A stretch of 39,192 bases of DNA from a virus, in IMG/VR virus record IMGVR_UViG_3300040802_000056, positions 1-39,192 of that record, one strand, 5' to 3'. Made by a program: the position numbers and the translations under genes. Shown here one piece after another: positions 9,071 to 16,316 of this stretch. The notes below the pieces were generated by a model. It saw nothing but the letters and a program-made list of their open reading frames with translations. It searched no databases and was not told the origin of the DNA. The stretch's first letter is position 1. Every line of letters begins with the position of its first letter.

Positions 9071-9217
9071 CTATTTTTTTGGTTTGACTATTGAATGTTT
9101 TCGTTTTGAAATTCCATATACTTTCTCCGAGAGCACACACAGTTCAGCCTTCATAGCCCGAATCTTCTCAAGCAGCGCCTGCGCCGTTTCCAGTTCTTTC
9201 CCTTTATCATTTCCCAT
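9071..9217 (-). CDS. small coiled-coil protein
   Basis: 48 residues starting MGNDKGKELETAQALLEKI, a single predicted helix with heptad-like Leu/Ile spacing, and a basic C-terminus (SKRKHSIVKPKK). The longer frame back to 9307 overlaps the repressor gene and is not needed; ATG at 9217 leaves a 20-nt gap after the repressor stop. It sits 6 nt from the TM2 gene, so repressor, this gene and TM2 are likely one lysogenic transcript. No family is recognised. Confidence 0.5.
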   Translation of the reverse strand: MGNDKGKELETAQALLEKIRAMKAELCVLSEKVYGISKRKHSIVKPKK

Positions 9218-9237
9218 AGTATACACAGAGTTTTGTT

Positions 9238-9594
9238 TTAGCCGCTTTCTTCCAGCCGCCGCATTCGCTCTTTGAGGTCTTCCATTTCCTGCTTTACCTC
9301 TTGCCACTCTTCTTCAATGATGCGGAGGATGTTACTCTGGGGGGCGGGGGTGTATAGTTGTTTGGGTTCGTTTGCTTGTTCACCTTCTTTAGATAAATCA
9401 AGTCTCAAAAGATCATCAATTGATACTTGAAAATAATCTGAAAAATCAATCAAAAACTGTAATGGCGGGGGATTAATTCCACGTTCGTAGCTGCTTACCA
9501 CACCTCTTTTCAAGCCCAGCTCTTTTTCAAGTTGAGTTTGTGACATTTTTTTATCACTTCTCAAGTGTTTGATATTCAGATAAATGTGTTCCAT
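9238..9594 (-). CDS. CI-like XRE-family phage repressor
   Basis: 118 residues. Residues about 7-62 form a classic Cro/CI helix-turn-helix domain (LRSDKKMSQTQLEKELGLKR, GVVSSYERG, then DYFQVSIDDLL). A linker leads to a C-terminal coiled coil (about 90-118, WQEVKQEMEDLKERMRRLEE) that probably dimerises it. No LexA-like peptidase domain is present, so induction would not be by RecA-stimulated self-cleavage. ATG at 9594 is preferred to a start six codons upstream because it aligns with the start of the HTH fold. It is divergent from the Cro-like gene across the operator region and is the likely lysogeny repressor. Confidence 0.88.
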   Translation of the reverse strand: MEHIYLNIKHLRSDKKMSQTQLEKELGLKRGVVSSYERGINPPPLQFLIDFSDYFQVSIDDLLRLDLSKEGEQANEPKQLYTPAPQSNILRIIEEEWQEVKQEMEDLKERMRRLEESG

Positions 9595-9610
9595 TATGGT
9601 GCAGTATAAC

Positions 9611-9691
9611 AACTTATAATTGAATTTTTATCAATTATTAGTTGCATATCAATTATTAATTGAATAGCTTTGTTAACATCAAATGTTAAAC
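9611..9691 (+). promoter_or_regulatory. immunity operator region and rightward early promoter
   Basis: A TTG at 9642-9644 and TAGCTTTG at 9665-9672, separated by 20 bp, match the Bacteroidota -33/-7 promoter pattern and point toward the Cro-like gene. A 15-bp palindrome TCAATTATTAATTGA (9649-9663) lies exactly between the boxes. A related inverted pair, AACTTATAATTGA (9611-9623) and TCAATTATTAGTT (9631-9643), lies toward the repressor gene. TTAACAT/ATGTTAA (9673-9679/9683-9689) spans the expected start site. The half-site TCAATTA recurs, as expected for CI/Cro operators. Confidence 0.75.
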
Positions 9692-10000
9692 ATGGCTAAT
9701 ATAGCAAATACTGACCAGATACCTTTAAAGTACACCATAAAACGCATGGTGCAGCAGCTGCCTTACGGTGGGCGCGGCATGGTCATCATGCGTATGGCGG
9801 ATGAGACGGGTAACCACGAAAATCACATCCGCCGCATGTGGAACTATTCCTTGAATAGTGAGCATGAAATTAAGATGGAAGACCTGATCGTATTTGCGAA
9901 AATCCTCAACGTCTCAGTCGGGGAGCTTATTCATGAAGACTTACGTGAAGAAATGGTAGAGCGGTACAGCAGCTGGAAAGCCATGCTGGAACAGCAGTAA
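9692..10000 (+). CDS. Cro-like small DNA-binding regulator
   Basis: 102 residues, first rightward gene after the operator region. The body has an XRE-like helical pattern (TIKRMVQQLPYGGRGMVIMRM, NHENHIRRMWNYSLNSEHEI, then EDLIVFAKILNVSVGELIHEDL), where the last segment is the usual final helix pair of Cro/CI folds. An in-frame ATG at 9683 lies inside the inverted repeat TTAACAT/ATGTTAA and only about 10 nt from the -7 box, so ATG at 9692 is preferred. It probably competes with the repressor at the palindromic operator and commits to lytic growth. Confidence 0.75.
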   Translation: MANIANTDQIPLKYTIKRMVQQLPYGGRGMVIMRMADETGNHENHIRRMWNYSLNSEHEIKMEDLIVFAKILNVSVGELIHEDLREEMVERYSSWKAMLEQQ

Positions 10001-10016
10001 GATTATAGCATGAGAC

Positions 10017-10274
10017 GCCCTGAAAAGTCAGGGCAACGTTTTGAACTGTGCATTTTGGAATGAACCTGGAATTTGGAGAGAGTCGGTTTGCCCATTGTTC
10101 ATGGGGTGAATGGAGGTCTCGAACTGACTCTTGTTTAGGGTTCTATTGTTCATCGCCGTGCCCTTCGGGGCGCGGCATTTTCACCGCTTATGATCTCCCA
10201 AAAGAGGGAGTTGATTAATACCCCCCTCCTTCAGAGAAGGAAAGGACGAAGGCTGGAGCTGGAGGGCTCCAGCC
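10017..10274 (+). ncRNA. chain of hairpins upstream of tRNA, candidate structured RNA
   Basis: No credible coding frame fills 10001-10278, but successive hairpins do: GCCCTG/CAGGGC (10017-10034); AGAGTCGGTT (10079-10088) with AACTGACTCT (10122-10131), enclosing CCCAT/ATGGG (10091-10105); GCCGTGCCC-TTCG-GGGCGCGGC (10155-10176, a stable UUCG tetraloop); CTCCC/GGGAG (10195-10210); CCTTC/GAAGG (10228-10240); and GGCTGGAGC/GCTCCAGCC (10251-10274), ending 4 nt before the tRNA. The first could terminate the Cro-like transcript and the UUCG hairpin, followed by ATTTTC, could be another terminator. Whether this is one RNA, several, or a tRNA leader is not known. Confidence 0.5.
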
Positions 10275-10278
10275 AAAT

Positions 10279-10351
10279 GCCAGGGTGGAGCAGTTGGTAG
10301 CTCGCTGGGCTCATAACCCAGAGGTCGGAGGTTCGAGTCCTCCCCCTGCCA
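10279..10351 (+). tRNA. tRNA-Met (CAT), initiator-like
   Basis: A full cloverleaf with D stem GAGC/GCTC, anticodon stem CTGGG/CCCAG around CTCATAA (anticodon CAT), variable loop AGGTC, and T arm GGAGG-TTCGAGT-CCTCC. Three stacked G-C pairs next to the anticodon loop and an A11-U24 pair are hallmarks of the initiator tRNA. The acceptor stem 5' GCCAGGG pairs with 3' CCCTGCC except for a C2-C71 mismatch; the 1-72 pair is G-C rather than the open initiator pair. CCA is not encoded (A then CTA). It may be a phage copy or decoy of initiator tRNA; a minor tRNA is less likely given these features. Confidence 0.85.
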
Positions 10352-10390
10352 CTAGATTAAAGTCGTTCATCGGATTATGATTTGTATTCT

Positions 10391-10419
10391 GCGGGGGCTT
10401 AGAGCAGCCCCCGCTTTTT
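10391..10419 (+). terminator. rho-independent terminator after tRNA
   Basis: GCGGGGGCT (10391-10399) and AGCCCCCGC (10406-10414) form a perfect 9-bp stem with a 6-nt loop, followed by TTTTT. It ends the tRNA/hairpin transcript. Confidence 0.9.
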
Positions 10420-10475
10420 GAACGGCTTCAAGAATAGACACACTATGAACACGGCGGCAACCACTCCGCCTGACA

Positions 10476-10500
10476 GCCGGGAAAGACCGGCGCATTTTTT
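10476..10500 (+). terminator. possible second terminator
   Basis: GCCGG (10476-10480) pairs with CCGGC (10487-10491), followed by GCATTTTTT. GGCGG/CCGCC (10453-10470) makes another hairpin just upstream. The short stem makes this less certain than the terminator at 10391. It precedes the first small membrane gene by 20 nt. Confidence 0.5.
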
Positions 10501-10520
10501 CGTAACAAAAAAAAAGATCA

Positions 10521-10643
10521 ATGAAAGTCAAGATTCAAACCAACAAAAACGAGGTGCGCAAAGGCATCAAAGGCGTATTCCGAGACACGGTCATTGCCAT
10601 CGTCACACTGATTGCTTTCATCCTTATCAAATCAGCATCATGA
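10521..10643 (+). CDS. tiny single-pass membrane protein
   Basis: 40 residues: a basic amphipathic start (MKVKIQTNKNEVRKGIKGVF) followed by a hydrophobic helix (TVIAIVTLIAFILI) and a short tail. Its stop overlaps the start of the next gene as ATGA, strong support for both being translated. No homologue is recognised. Small-membrane-protein pairs in phage early regions may modulate host membrane enzymes or block superinfection, but there is nothing specific here. Confidence 0.55.
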   Translation: MKVKIQTNKNEVRKGIKGVFRDTVIAIVTLIAFILIKSAS

Positions 10644-10738
10644 GTAACCCAATCAGATCAAGGAACGAAGCCTACGGAGCGCTTATCCTATTGGCCATTG
10701 GCCTGGCTTGTTATTCCTACTTCGCGTTCGCGCATTAA
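10640..10738 (+). CDS. tiny single-pass membrane protein, coupled to the previous one
   Basis: 32 residues (MSNPIRSRNEAYGALILLAI, then GLACYSYFAFAH) with one hydrophobic helix at about 12-29. Start ATG lies inside the stop of the previous gene (ATGA). A longer 106-residue frame beginning at 10418 is in phase with it but runs through two terminator-like hairpins, so only this 3' part is called. Function unknown. Confidence 0.5.
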   Translation: MSNPIRSRNEAYGALILLAIGLACYSYFAFAH

Positions 10739-10740
10739 AA

Positions 10741-10782
10741 ACCCGCTAACGGGGCGGCTTCGAAACGGCCCCGAAAGCGGGT
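10741..10782 (+). promoter_or_regulatory. large G+C-rich hairpin in the leader of the membrane coiled-coil gene
   Basis: ACCCGCT (10741-10747) and CGGGGC (10750-10755) pair with GCCCCG (10768-10773) and AGCGGGT (10776-10782), a two-segment stem with small internal loops. On the plus strand it has no T run. Read on the minus strand it is followed by TTTTTAA, so it could terminate leftward transcription. It could also be a translation leader for the gene at 10811. Confidence 0.6.
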
Positions 10783-10810
10783 ATTGAAAAATACTTCAAT
10801 ACTCAAAATT

Positions 10811-12301
10811 ATGAAAAATCTTCGGTCTACGCCACAGGACAAGACATTCTTCGAAACCTACGCCAACCTCATCCCCTCTATTAAGAAGTCTGGCTACGCC
10901 GCCCAGGTCATTTCTGCACTCACAGAAGTGGGCGGCATTTACGCGGCGGCTTATGCCGCATTGCTGCCGGTCGCGCCCGCTTACGCTATGCTTATGGCAG
11001 GAGTCATTGCACTTATTGGCACCGCCGTCATCGAGCTGGGGCTGCGTAAGCTGCTGCCGCATTCCGTAGACGCTGTGCTGTACCACCGCTTCACAGGCCT
11101 TCACGTGCCCATGAGCCTGCTCATCCTGATTTCTACGCTTATCCTTCTGGCTGCATCCGGCTTTCTGTCTTTTCAGAATAGCAAAACGATAGTAGAGCAG
11201 GTCACGCCTGAGGCAGAAGTAGACAGCCTGGCTATCCAGGCAGCACAGATCAACTTCAATGCTGCCCTTCAGCTGGCAGACAGACAGTTCAGCAAAGACA
11301 GCGCTATGATCGCACAGCGCTATGCAGCCATGGCTGGCGCTGCCACTACTGCTTTTGATGGCAAAATAGCCGCACAGTGGACCGCCTACAACAACCTCAA
11401 GAACCGGGAGCAGCGCACCGGCAACAGCTACGCCACTCGGAAAGACCAGGTCAAAGCAAGCATTGCCAGCCTGAAAGCAGAGAAGGCACAGCAGGTGGCG
11501 CAGCTGGAGGCCGACAAGTCGCAAGAACTCGCTATCCTTCAGACCGATTTCAAGAGTAAGTCAGCCGCCGCCCGCTCCGAGCGTGAGCACGGCATAGCGG
11601 AAGTCAAAGCAGCCAACCAGGCTGCTGCCAGCAAGCGAGATGGCACCGTGGCTACCTATGGCGGTGGGCTGGCTTACTTCACCATCATCTGCCTGGTCAT
11701 CCTGGTATTCTCCATCATCCTGGACCGCATCCATCACAAGGGGTCCAAGATCACGCAAAAGGTCAGCCTGAGCCAGTACGATATAGCCACGCCGGTGTGG
11801 GAAGAAATGTGGGAAGCCTTCCGCGAACGCTTGCAGTACAACATCCGCAGCCGCATCAATGCCTTTGCCGAGCGCACCCCGGATGCGCCCCTGCCGGTCC
11901 CCCGGGCGCCGGTGTATGATGCCACAGCAATCACAGAAGAAGTGGACCTCATACAGTACCAGCAGGAAGAAGAGGAAGCAGACAAAGTGATCTACCTGCC
12001 CAAGCGCCGCCGCATTGGTTTTCATACACACGGCAGCCGTGATCCGCTAGGCACACGAAAAGAGCATGGCCCACACCCAAAAACGGAGCCCCCCACTGAG
12101 CGCACTTCACAAGAACTTGCCCTGTACAAGCAGCGCCTCAAGATGTACAAGAAACGCCTTGCACAGCAGCAGCGCAAAGCACGGGAACAGGAAAAGAAAA
12201 GCGGTGTGGTCAACCAGCGCACAGAGGATGCGGTCCTTAACAACCAGCGCTGGGTCGAGCACTACGAACAATTGATTAACCAATCAATCCGGGAGCAATG
12301 A
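10811..12301 (+). CDS. multi-pass membrane protein with long coiled coil
   Basis: 496 residues from ATG 10811. Three hydrophobic segments lie at about 42-60, 60-78 and 98-120 (VPMSLLILISTLILLAASGF). A helical, Ala/Lys/Glu-rich coiled coil spans about 150-275 (KASIASLKAEKAQQVAQLEA and similar). A fourth transmembrane helix is at about 283-305 (AYFTIICLVILVFSIIL), and the last 190 residues are charged, with a basic helical C-terminus (YKQRLKMYKKRLAQQQRKAR). The coiled coil would be bracketed by membrane helices. No family is recognised. Its place right before the replication gene suggests a membrane scaffold for replication or a superinfection factor; both are guesses. It overlaps the next gene by ATGA. 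Confidence 0.75.
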   Translation: MKNLRSTPQDKTFFETYANLIPSIKKSGYAAQVISALTEVGGIYAAAYAALLPVAPAYAMLMAGVIALIGTAVIELGLRKLLPHSVDAVLYHRFTGLHVPMSLLILISTLILLAASGFLSFQNSKTIVEQVTPEAEVDSLAIQAAQINFNAALQLADRQFSKDSAMIAQRYAAMAGAATTAFDGKIAAQWTAYNNLKNREQRTGNSYATRKDQVKASIASLKAEKAQQVAQLEADKSQELAILQTDFKSKSAAARSEREHGIAEVKAANQAAASKRDGTVATYGGGLAYFTIICLVILVFSIILDRIHHKGSKITQKVSLSQYDIATPVWEEMWEAFRERLQYNIRSRINAFAERTPDAPLPVPRAPVYDATAITEEVDLIQYQQEEEEADKVIYLPKRRRIGFHTHGSRDPLGTRKEHGPHPKTEPPTERTSQELALYKQRLKMYKKRLAQQQRKAREQEKKSGVVNQRTEDAVLNNQRWVEHYEQLINQSIREQ

Positions 12302-12477
12302 GCCAGATATCAATAGTAAACAGTGCCGAGCTGGAAGAACTACAGGCAGAAGTGATAGATGTTCTTGAGCACCTGCAAAGCATAGACTACCTGGACGCTC
12401 AGCATACCGCAGAGCAGATAGGCATAGCCAAACACCTGCTGAATAAGCTGGTGGGCACGATTGAGAGCTATAAGTAA
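12298..12477 (+). CDS. small helical protein
   Basis: 59 residues starting MSQISIVNSAELEELQAEVI, with an acidic helix and a second helix (TAEQIGIAKHLLNKLVGTIE). Start overlaps the stop of the membrane coiled-coil gene (ATGA), so it is likely translated with it and may be its partner. No family recognised. Followed by 280 nt without a gene that hold the primase leader structures. Confidence 0.6.
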   Translation: MSQISIVNSAELEELQAEVIDVLEHLQSIDYLDAQHTAEQIGIAKHLLNKLVGTIESYK

Positions 12478-12620
12478 GCGACGAGTATAGCCAGGCAAAC
12501 CCATCCCCCAAGTAAGCCCTGGCAAACGGACAGGAGGCAGGTATGCACAAGCCCCCCCAACTTTTTTCAGGAAGCATCTCTGTCCTATTGTGAGGCAGAG
12601 CAGCCACGTAATTTTCAATA

Positions 12621-12757
12621 CGGATGACCGCTAGTGCGATAGAATAGGGAACCTGTACCAAACAGGTACTGGTTCTCTATACCAGCAGTAATGCAGTCAT
12701 CCGAGGGGAGGGGCGACGGCTCCCCCCACTTTTTCCTTAAAGCACGAAACGGATGAC
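12621..12757 (+). promoter_or_regulatory. attenuator-like leader of the primase gene
   Basis: Three related segments occur: CGGATGAC (12621-12628), its complement GTCATCCG (12696-12703), and CGGATGAC again (12750-12757), which ends one base before the primase ATG. The middle one can pair with either outer copy, not both. A hairpin GGGGAG (12705-12710) / CTCCCC (12720-12725) followed by ACTTTTT (terminator-like) lies between the second and third copies. ACCTG/CAGGT (12651-12666) and CTGGT/ACCAG (12669-12685) hairpins sit in the first interval. The layout is that of a transcription/translation switch. No known riboswitch class is recognised. Confidence 0.55.
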
Positions 12758-15700
12758 ATGATCAAGAATGAACAAGACATAAAATCTGCTGCCGGGGTCC
12801 TGGATATTGTCAAAGAATATGTAGACCTCAAACCTAGAGGCACTTCTTTTCTGGGCTTATGCCCGTTTCACAATGAGAAAACACCTTCCTTCAATGTGTC
12901 TCCTGGCAAAGGCATTTATAAATGCTTTGGCTGTGGTGCATCGGGTGACGGCATACAGTTCCTTATGGACCACAAAGGGATGTCCTATCCGGAGGCACTG
13001 GAGGAAGCAGCAAGGATAGCCAGGGTGCCGGTAGAATACGACGACTCTGACGAATGGAGAGCCTTCCGGGAAAAGAACAAGGAGCAAAACGACCGGAACA
13101 AAAGCCTGAAAAATCTGCTGCTTCAGCTGCACAGCTGGATGTACCAAAACAGCTGGGCGCATGTTTCCCTCGGTCATTGCGATCAGGTAGACTTTGCCGG
13201 CCGGCACTACACCTGGAGTACCATTAAGGAATTTGGCTTATGCTATGTAGAGAAGGGCAACCTTATCACTGCAACGCATACTCAGCAAGGATGGCCAATA
13301 GATGACCTTCTCCACATGGGGCTGGTGCGGCACTCCAACGAAGGCGGCGCTCTCTATGATTATTTCCGGGAACGATACCTTTTCCCGATATCTGACCACT
13401 TAGGCAACATCATAGCCTTTGGTGGGCGTAAGCCTAAGGAGGACAAGAATAAGCGCAACCCGAAATACCTGAACAGCCCTGAAAGCAGCGTCTACGACAA
13501 AAGCACGGTGCTGTTTGGGCTGTCCAACAACATCAAGCATATTAAGCGCCAGGGCTACGCAGCCCTGGTAGAAGGCTACACGGATGTCATTTCCCTGTAC
13601 GAGTATGAGGTAAAGAATGCAGTGGCAACCTGCGGCACAGCGCTGACCGAACAACAGGCCAAACTCCTAAAACGGTTTACCGATCAGGTTTTGTTGCTTC
13701 GTGACGGAGACGAAGCAGGACGCAAAGCAGCAGAACGTGACGTGGAAGTTTGCCTGAAGGCTGGACTGATGGTCAAAGTAGCACTGCTCCCGGAAGGAGA
13801 GGATCCGGATAGCTTCATTCGCACCCACACCAAAGCGGGCTACGAGCTCTTCCTGGAAGAAGAAAGTGAAGACGGCCTGCTTTGGCGATCGATGCAGCTG
13901 TGGGACAAAAACGACATCTTCAAGCAGGAGAAGGCGTTCGATGTTGCAGCCTCTTTGATCAGCTATATCAAAAGCGCCACGCTTCGGGAGAACTATATAC
14001 GCGAGCTCACCAAGAAAGGGAATATGGGCTCAGTACGAAAGCAGCTGAATGATAAGGTTACCAGCTACGATGAGAAACGCCTGGTCAAACAAACCGACCT
14101 TTCTGAAGCTCAGGAGCGTAGCATTATTGAGTTTGGCTTGTACGAAAAGAATAACCGGTATTGGCTCACCAATGATGTTATGAACGATGGATTCACCATC
14201 AGCAATTTCATAGTTAAGCCTATCATGCTGATTATAGGCGCGAACGCCAGTCAACGCTTGGTGGAGATACGGAATGACAAAAGCAAAAGCTATATCATTA
14301 ATTGTGACTCCAGCGTATTCACCAGCCTATCCAAATTCAAGGAAGCTACTGAGCGCTTTGGTGCTTTCGTTTTCAACGGGAAGCCGGAGCATTACGAGCG
14401 CGTGAAAATGAAGGTCTACCGGGAAAGCAAAGACTGCTTCCCCATCAGCGTAATGGGAATGCACCGGGAAGGCTTCTACACCTGGGGCAACGGCATATCC
14501 GTAGACGGCAAGTTCAAGGAGGTGGATGAGTACGGCGTGGTCACCTACAATAAGACCAGGTATTTCCTGCCTGCCTTTTCGCGCCTGCAGGAGAACATCA
14601 AGGCCGATGACATGGACACCATGTTTGAATTTGAAAAGAAATTCACCTTTTTCCCCGAACTTGACTGCATCACATTCGATGAATGGTCCCTGCGCATGAA
14701 GCAAGTACACGGGTGGAATGGAGCCATGGCAGTTGCCTTTGCCTGCGCTAGTCTGTTTCGTGACATAGTATTTCAGAAATTCCAGTTCTTTCCGCACTTG
14801 AATGCCTTTGGCCCATCAGGATCAGGTAAGACGTTTCTGGCCAGGTCGATCATGGCACTGTTTGGCAAAAGCAACAAGCACGACCCTTTCAACTTGGCTA
14901 GTGGTACGGCAGTGGCTTTTAAGCGCAGGCTGGCCCAAGTCAGCAATGGAGTGATCTGGTTTGACGAGTACTCCAATGATATCTTTTTTGGGCGGGTCGA
15001 GGCGCTCAAAGGCGCATACGATGGCGCAGGGCACGAAAAAGGCGTAGCAAGCCAAGACAATCGAACCATCACTACCAAGGTCAAGAGCGCGATAATGATT
15101 ACCGGACAGCAGCAGATGACCAAAGATATTGCCCTGTACAAACGGGCCATTTCCCTGAACTGCAAAAGCGGCAGGAACACGATCGAGCGGCAAAAGCGCG
15201 CCAAGGAGCTCAAGGCTATGGAGGAAACTGGACAGTTTACTCAGATCACACAGTACCTCCTGCAGTACAGGAGCCTCATTGAGGAACATTTCAGCAGCAG
15301 CTTTGAATCCGGCAGGGCTCTAATCAACATCCGGCTGGAAAAAGAGGGCCGGGTAGTAGAAGACCGGATCGTCAACAATCACCTCATCCCACTAGCCGTC
15401 ATGGATGTACTGAGCGGCGAGATCGAACTGGGGTTTGACTACAAGGAATTCTTTGAGTATGTGTACCAGAACATTATTGAGCAGAGCGAATCTATTTTCA
15501 ATGAAGACGAGCTGAGCATCTTCTGGCGCATCGTAGAGTACCTGCACCAAAAAGGATTGGCAGATCCACGGAGCGGCATTCATCACAACATAGACATTGT
15601 AGTGCAGGAAAAAACAGATGAGCGCTACCAGAACGAACTGAATAAAAAAGAGAAGAAAGACAGCATTCAAAAGTCTTATCCGGAGAAAGCCATCTTGGTC

Positions 15701-15958
15701 TACATTCGCTTTGCTACCCTCCACCCCGAGTACCAGGAGCGACACTCCAAGCAGCGCGGCAAAAACGGGCTTGACCTGGGCGCTCTTCAATACTACCTGC
15801 GCACAAGCAGTGCCTACGAGGGGCAGAAGCGCGCGAAGAAATTCGGCGACAAGTCCTACAGCTGCTATGTATTCAATCTGGCAGAGCTGCCGGTGGAGCT
15901 GCCCCTTACAATAGAGGTCAAACCTACAGACGAAGAAGACGAAGATAAGCCGTTTTAG
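12758..15958 (+). CDS. DnaG-type primase fused to a C-terminal ATPase/helicase-like domain
   Basis: 1066 residues. The CHC2 zinc finger has Cys35, His38, Cys56 and Cys59 (CPFHNEKTPSF, then YKCFGCGASGDGIQF). The primase catalytic core is followed by a TOPRIM domain with EGYTDV (about residue 270) and LLLRDGDEAGRKAAERD (about 313-330). A separate C-terminal ATPase has Walker A GPSGSGKT (about 683-690) and Walker B VIWFDEYSN (about 732-740). This P-loop part recalls DUF927/AAA-type helicase domains, not the RecA-like fold of T7 gp4. It primes and probably unwinds DNA at the phage origin, which lies immediately downstream. The last 20 residues are very acidic. Confidence 0.92.
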   Translation: MIKNEQDIKSAAGVLDIVKEYVDLKPRGTSFLGLCPFHNEKTPSFNVSPGKGIYKCFGCGASGDGIQFLMDHKGMSYPEALEEAARIARVPVEYDDSDEWRAFREKNKEQNDRNKSLKNLLLQLHSWMYQNSWAHVSLGHCDQVDFAGRHYTWSTIKEFGLCYVEKGNLITATHTQQGWPIDDLLHMGLVRHSNEGGALYDYFRERYLFPISDHLGNIIAFGGRKPKEDKNKRNPKYLNSPESSVYDKSTVLFGLSNNIKHIKRQGYAALVEGYTDVISLYEYEVKNAVATCGTALTEQQAKLLKRFTDQVLLLRDGDEAGRKAAERDVEVCLKAGLMVKVALLPEGEDPDSFIRTHTKAGYELFLEEESEDGLLWRSMQLWDKNDIFKQEKAFDVAASLISYIKSATLRENYIRELTKKGNMGSVRKQLNDKVTSYDEKRLVKQTDLSEAQERSIIEFGLYEKNNRYWLTNDVMNDGFTISNFIVKPIMLIIGANASQRLVEIRNDKSKSYIINCDSSVFTSLSKFKEATERFGAFVFNGKPEHYERVKMKVYRESKDCFPISVMGMHREGFYTWGNGISVDGKFKEVDEYGVVTYNKTRYFLPAFSRLQENIKADDMDTMFEFEKKFTFFPELDCITFDEWSLRMKQVHGWNGAMAVAFACASLFRDIVFQKFQFFPHLNAFGPSGSGKTFLARSIMALFGKSNKHDPFNLASGTAVAFKRRLAQVSNGVIWFDEYSNDIFFGRVEALKGAYDGAGHEKGVASQDNRTITTKVKSAIMITGQQQMTKDIALYKRAISLNCKSGRNTIERQKRAKELKAMEETGQFTQITQYLLQYRSLIEEHFSSSFESGRALINIRLEKEGRVVEDRIVNNHLIPLAVMDVLSGEIELGFDYKEFFEYVYQNIIEQSESIFNEDELSIFWRIVEYLHQKGLADPRSGIHHNIDIVVQEKTDERYQNELNKKEKKDSIQKSYPEKAILVYIRFATLHPEYQERHSKQRGKNGLDLGALQYYLRTSSAYEGQKRAKKFGDKSYSCYVFNLAELPVELPLTIEVKPTDEEDEDKPF

Positions 15959-15987
15959 TAACAATATAGAAATGCATAATATGAGAA

Positions 15988-16316
15988 GTGCCGGGAAAAT
16001 TTTTATGAGTTTCAAAAAGTTTGGGGTCAAAGTTGGTCAACTGGTCAACCGAGAGAGAAAAACAGTTAAAGAAACCTCTATAACTAATTGTTTATTAATT
16101 AATTATAGAGGCTTTGCCCTCCAAAAAGCTGGTCAACTTTCGGTCAACTTTCGGTCAACCTCGGTCAACTCGGTTGACCATGGTCAACCGAAAACAGGGG
16201 TTGGTCAACCAAGTAAAGTGTTGATTATCAAACATTTAACACTCTGGTTGACCCGGTTGACCAGGTTGACCAGAAAACACACACTTCAAAATTTTTCTGC
16301 CAAAATTTCCCGGCAC
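15988..16316 (+). other. candidate replication origin with iterons and inverted-repeat borders
   Basis: The 428 nt between primase and 16387 hold no credible gene. GGTCAAC occurs directly at 16035, 16043, 16131, 16142, 16153, 16163, 16182 and 16203, and inverted (GTTGACC) at 16173, 16247, 16256 and 16265, mostly 8-11 bp apart. An A+T-rich palindrome (CCTCTATAA at 16075, complement ending 16111) lies among them. The whole is bordered by GTGCCGGGAAAATTTT (15988) and AAAATTTCCCGGCAC (16302-16316), inverted relative to each other. Iterons plus an A+T-rich unwinding element next to primase are typical of a phage origin. Confidence 0.75.

Noticed and set aside
9218-9307. Longer start for the small coiled-coil gene
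   Set aside because: The extension overlaps the repressor coding region and has low-complexity Arg/Ala-rich sequence.
10279-10351. tRNA as the phage attachment site
   Set aside because: The tRNA is complete and nearly 2 kb from the integrase, while a better core-plus-arm structure lies beside the integrase.
10418-10738. Single 106-residue gene
   Set aside because: Its 5' part runs through terminator-like hairpins; two overlapping small membrane genes (10521 and 10640) with ATGA coupling fit better.
16035-16271. CRISPR array
   Set aside because: Repeats are only 7 bp, occur in both orientations, and have short near-helical spacing with no unique spacers.
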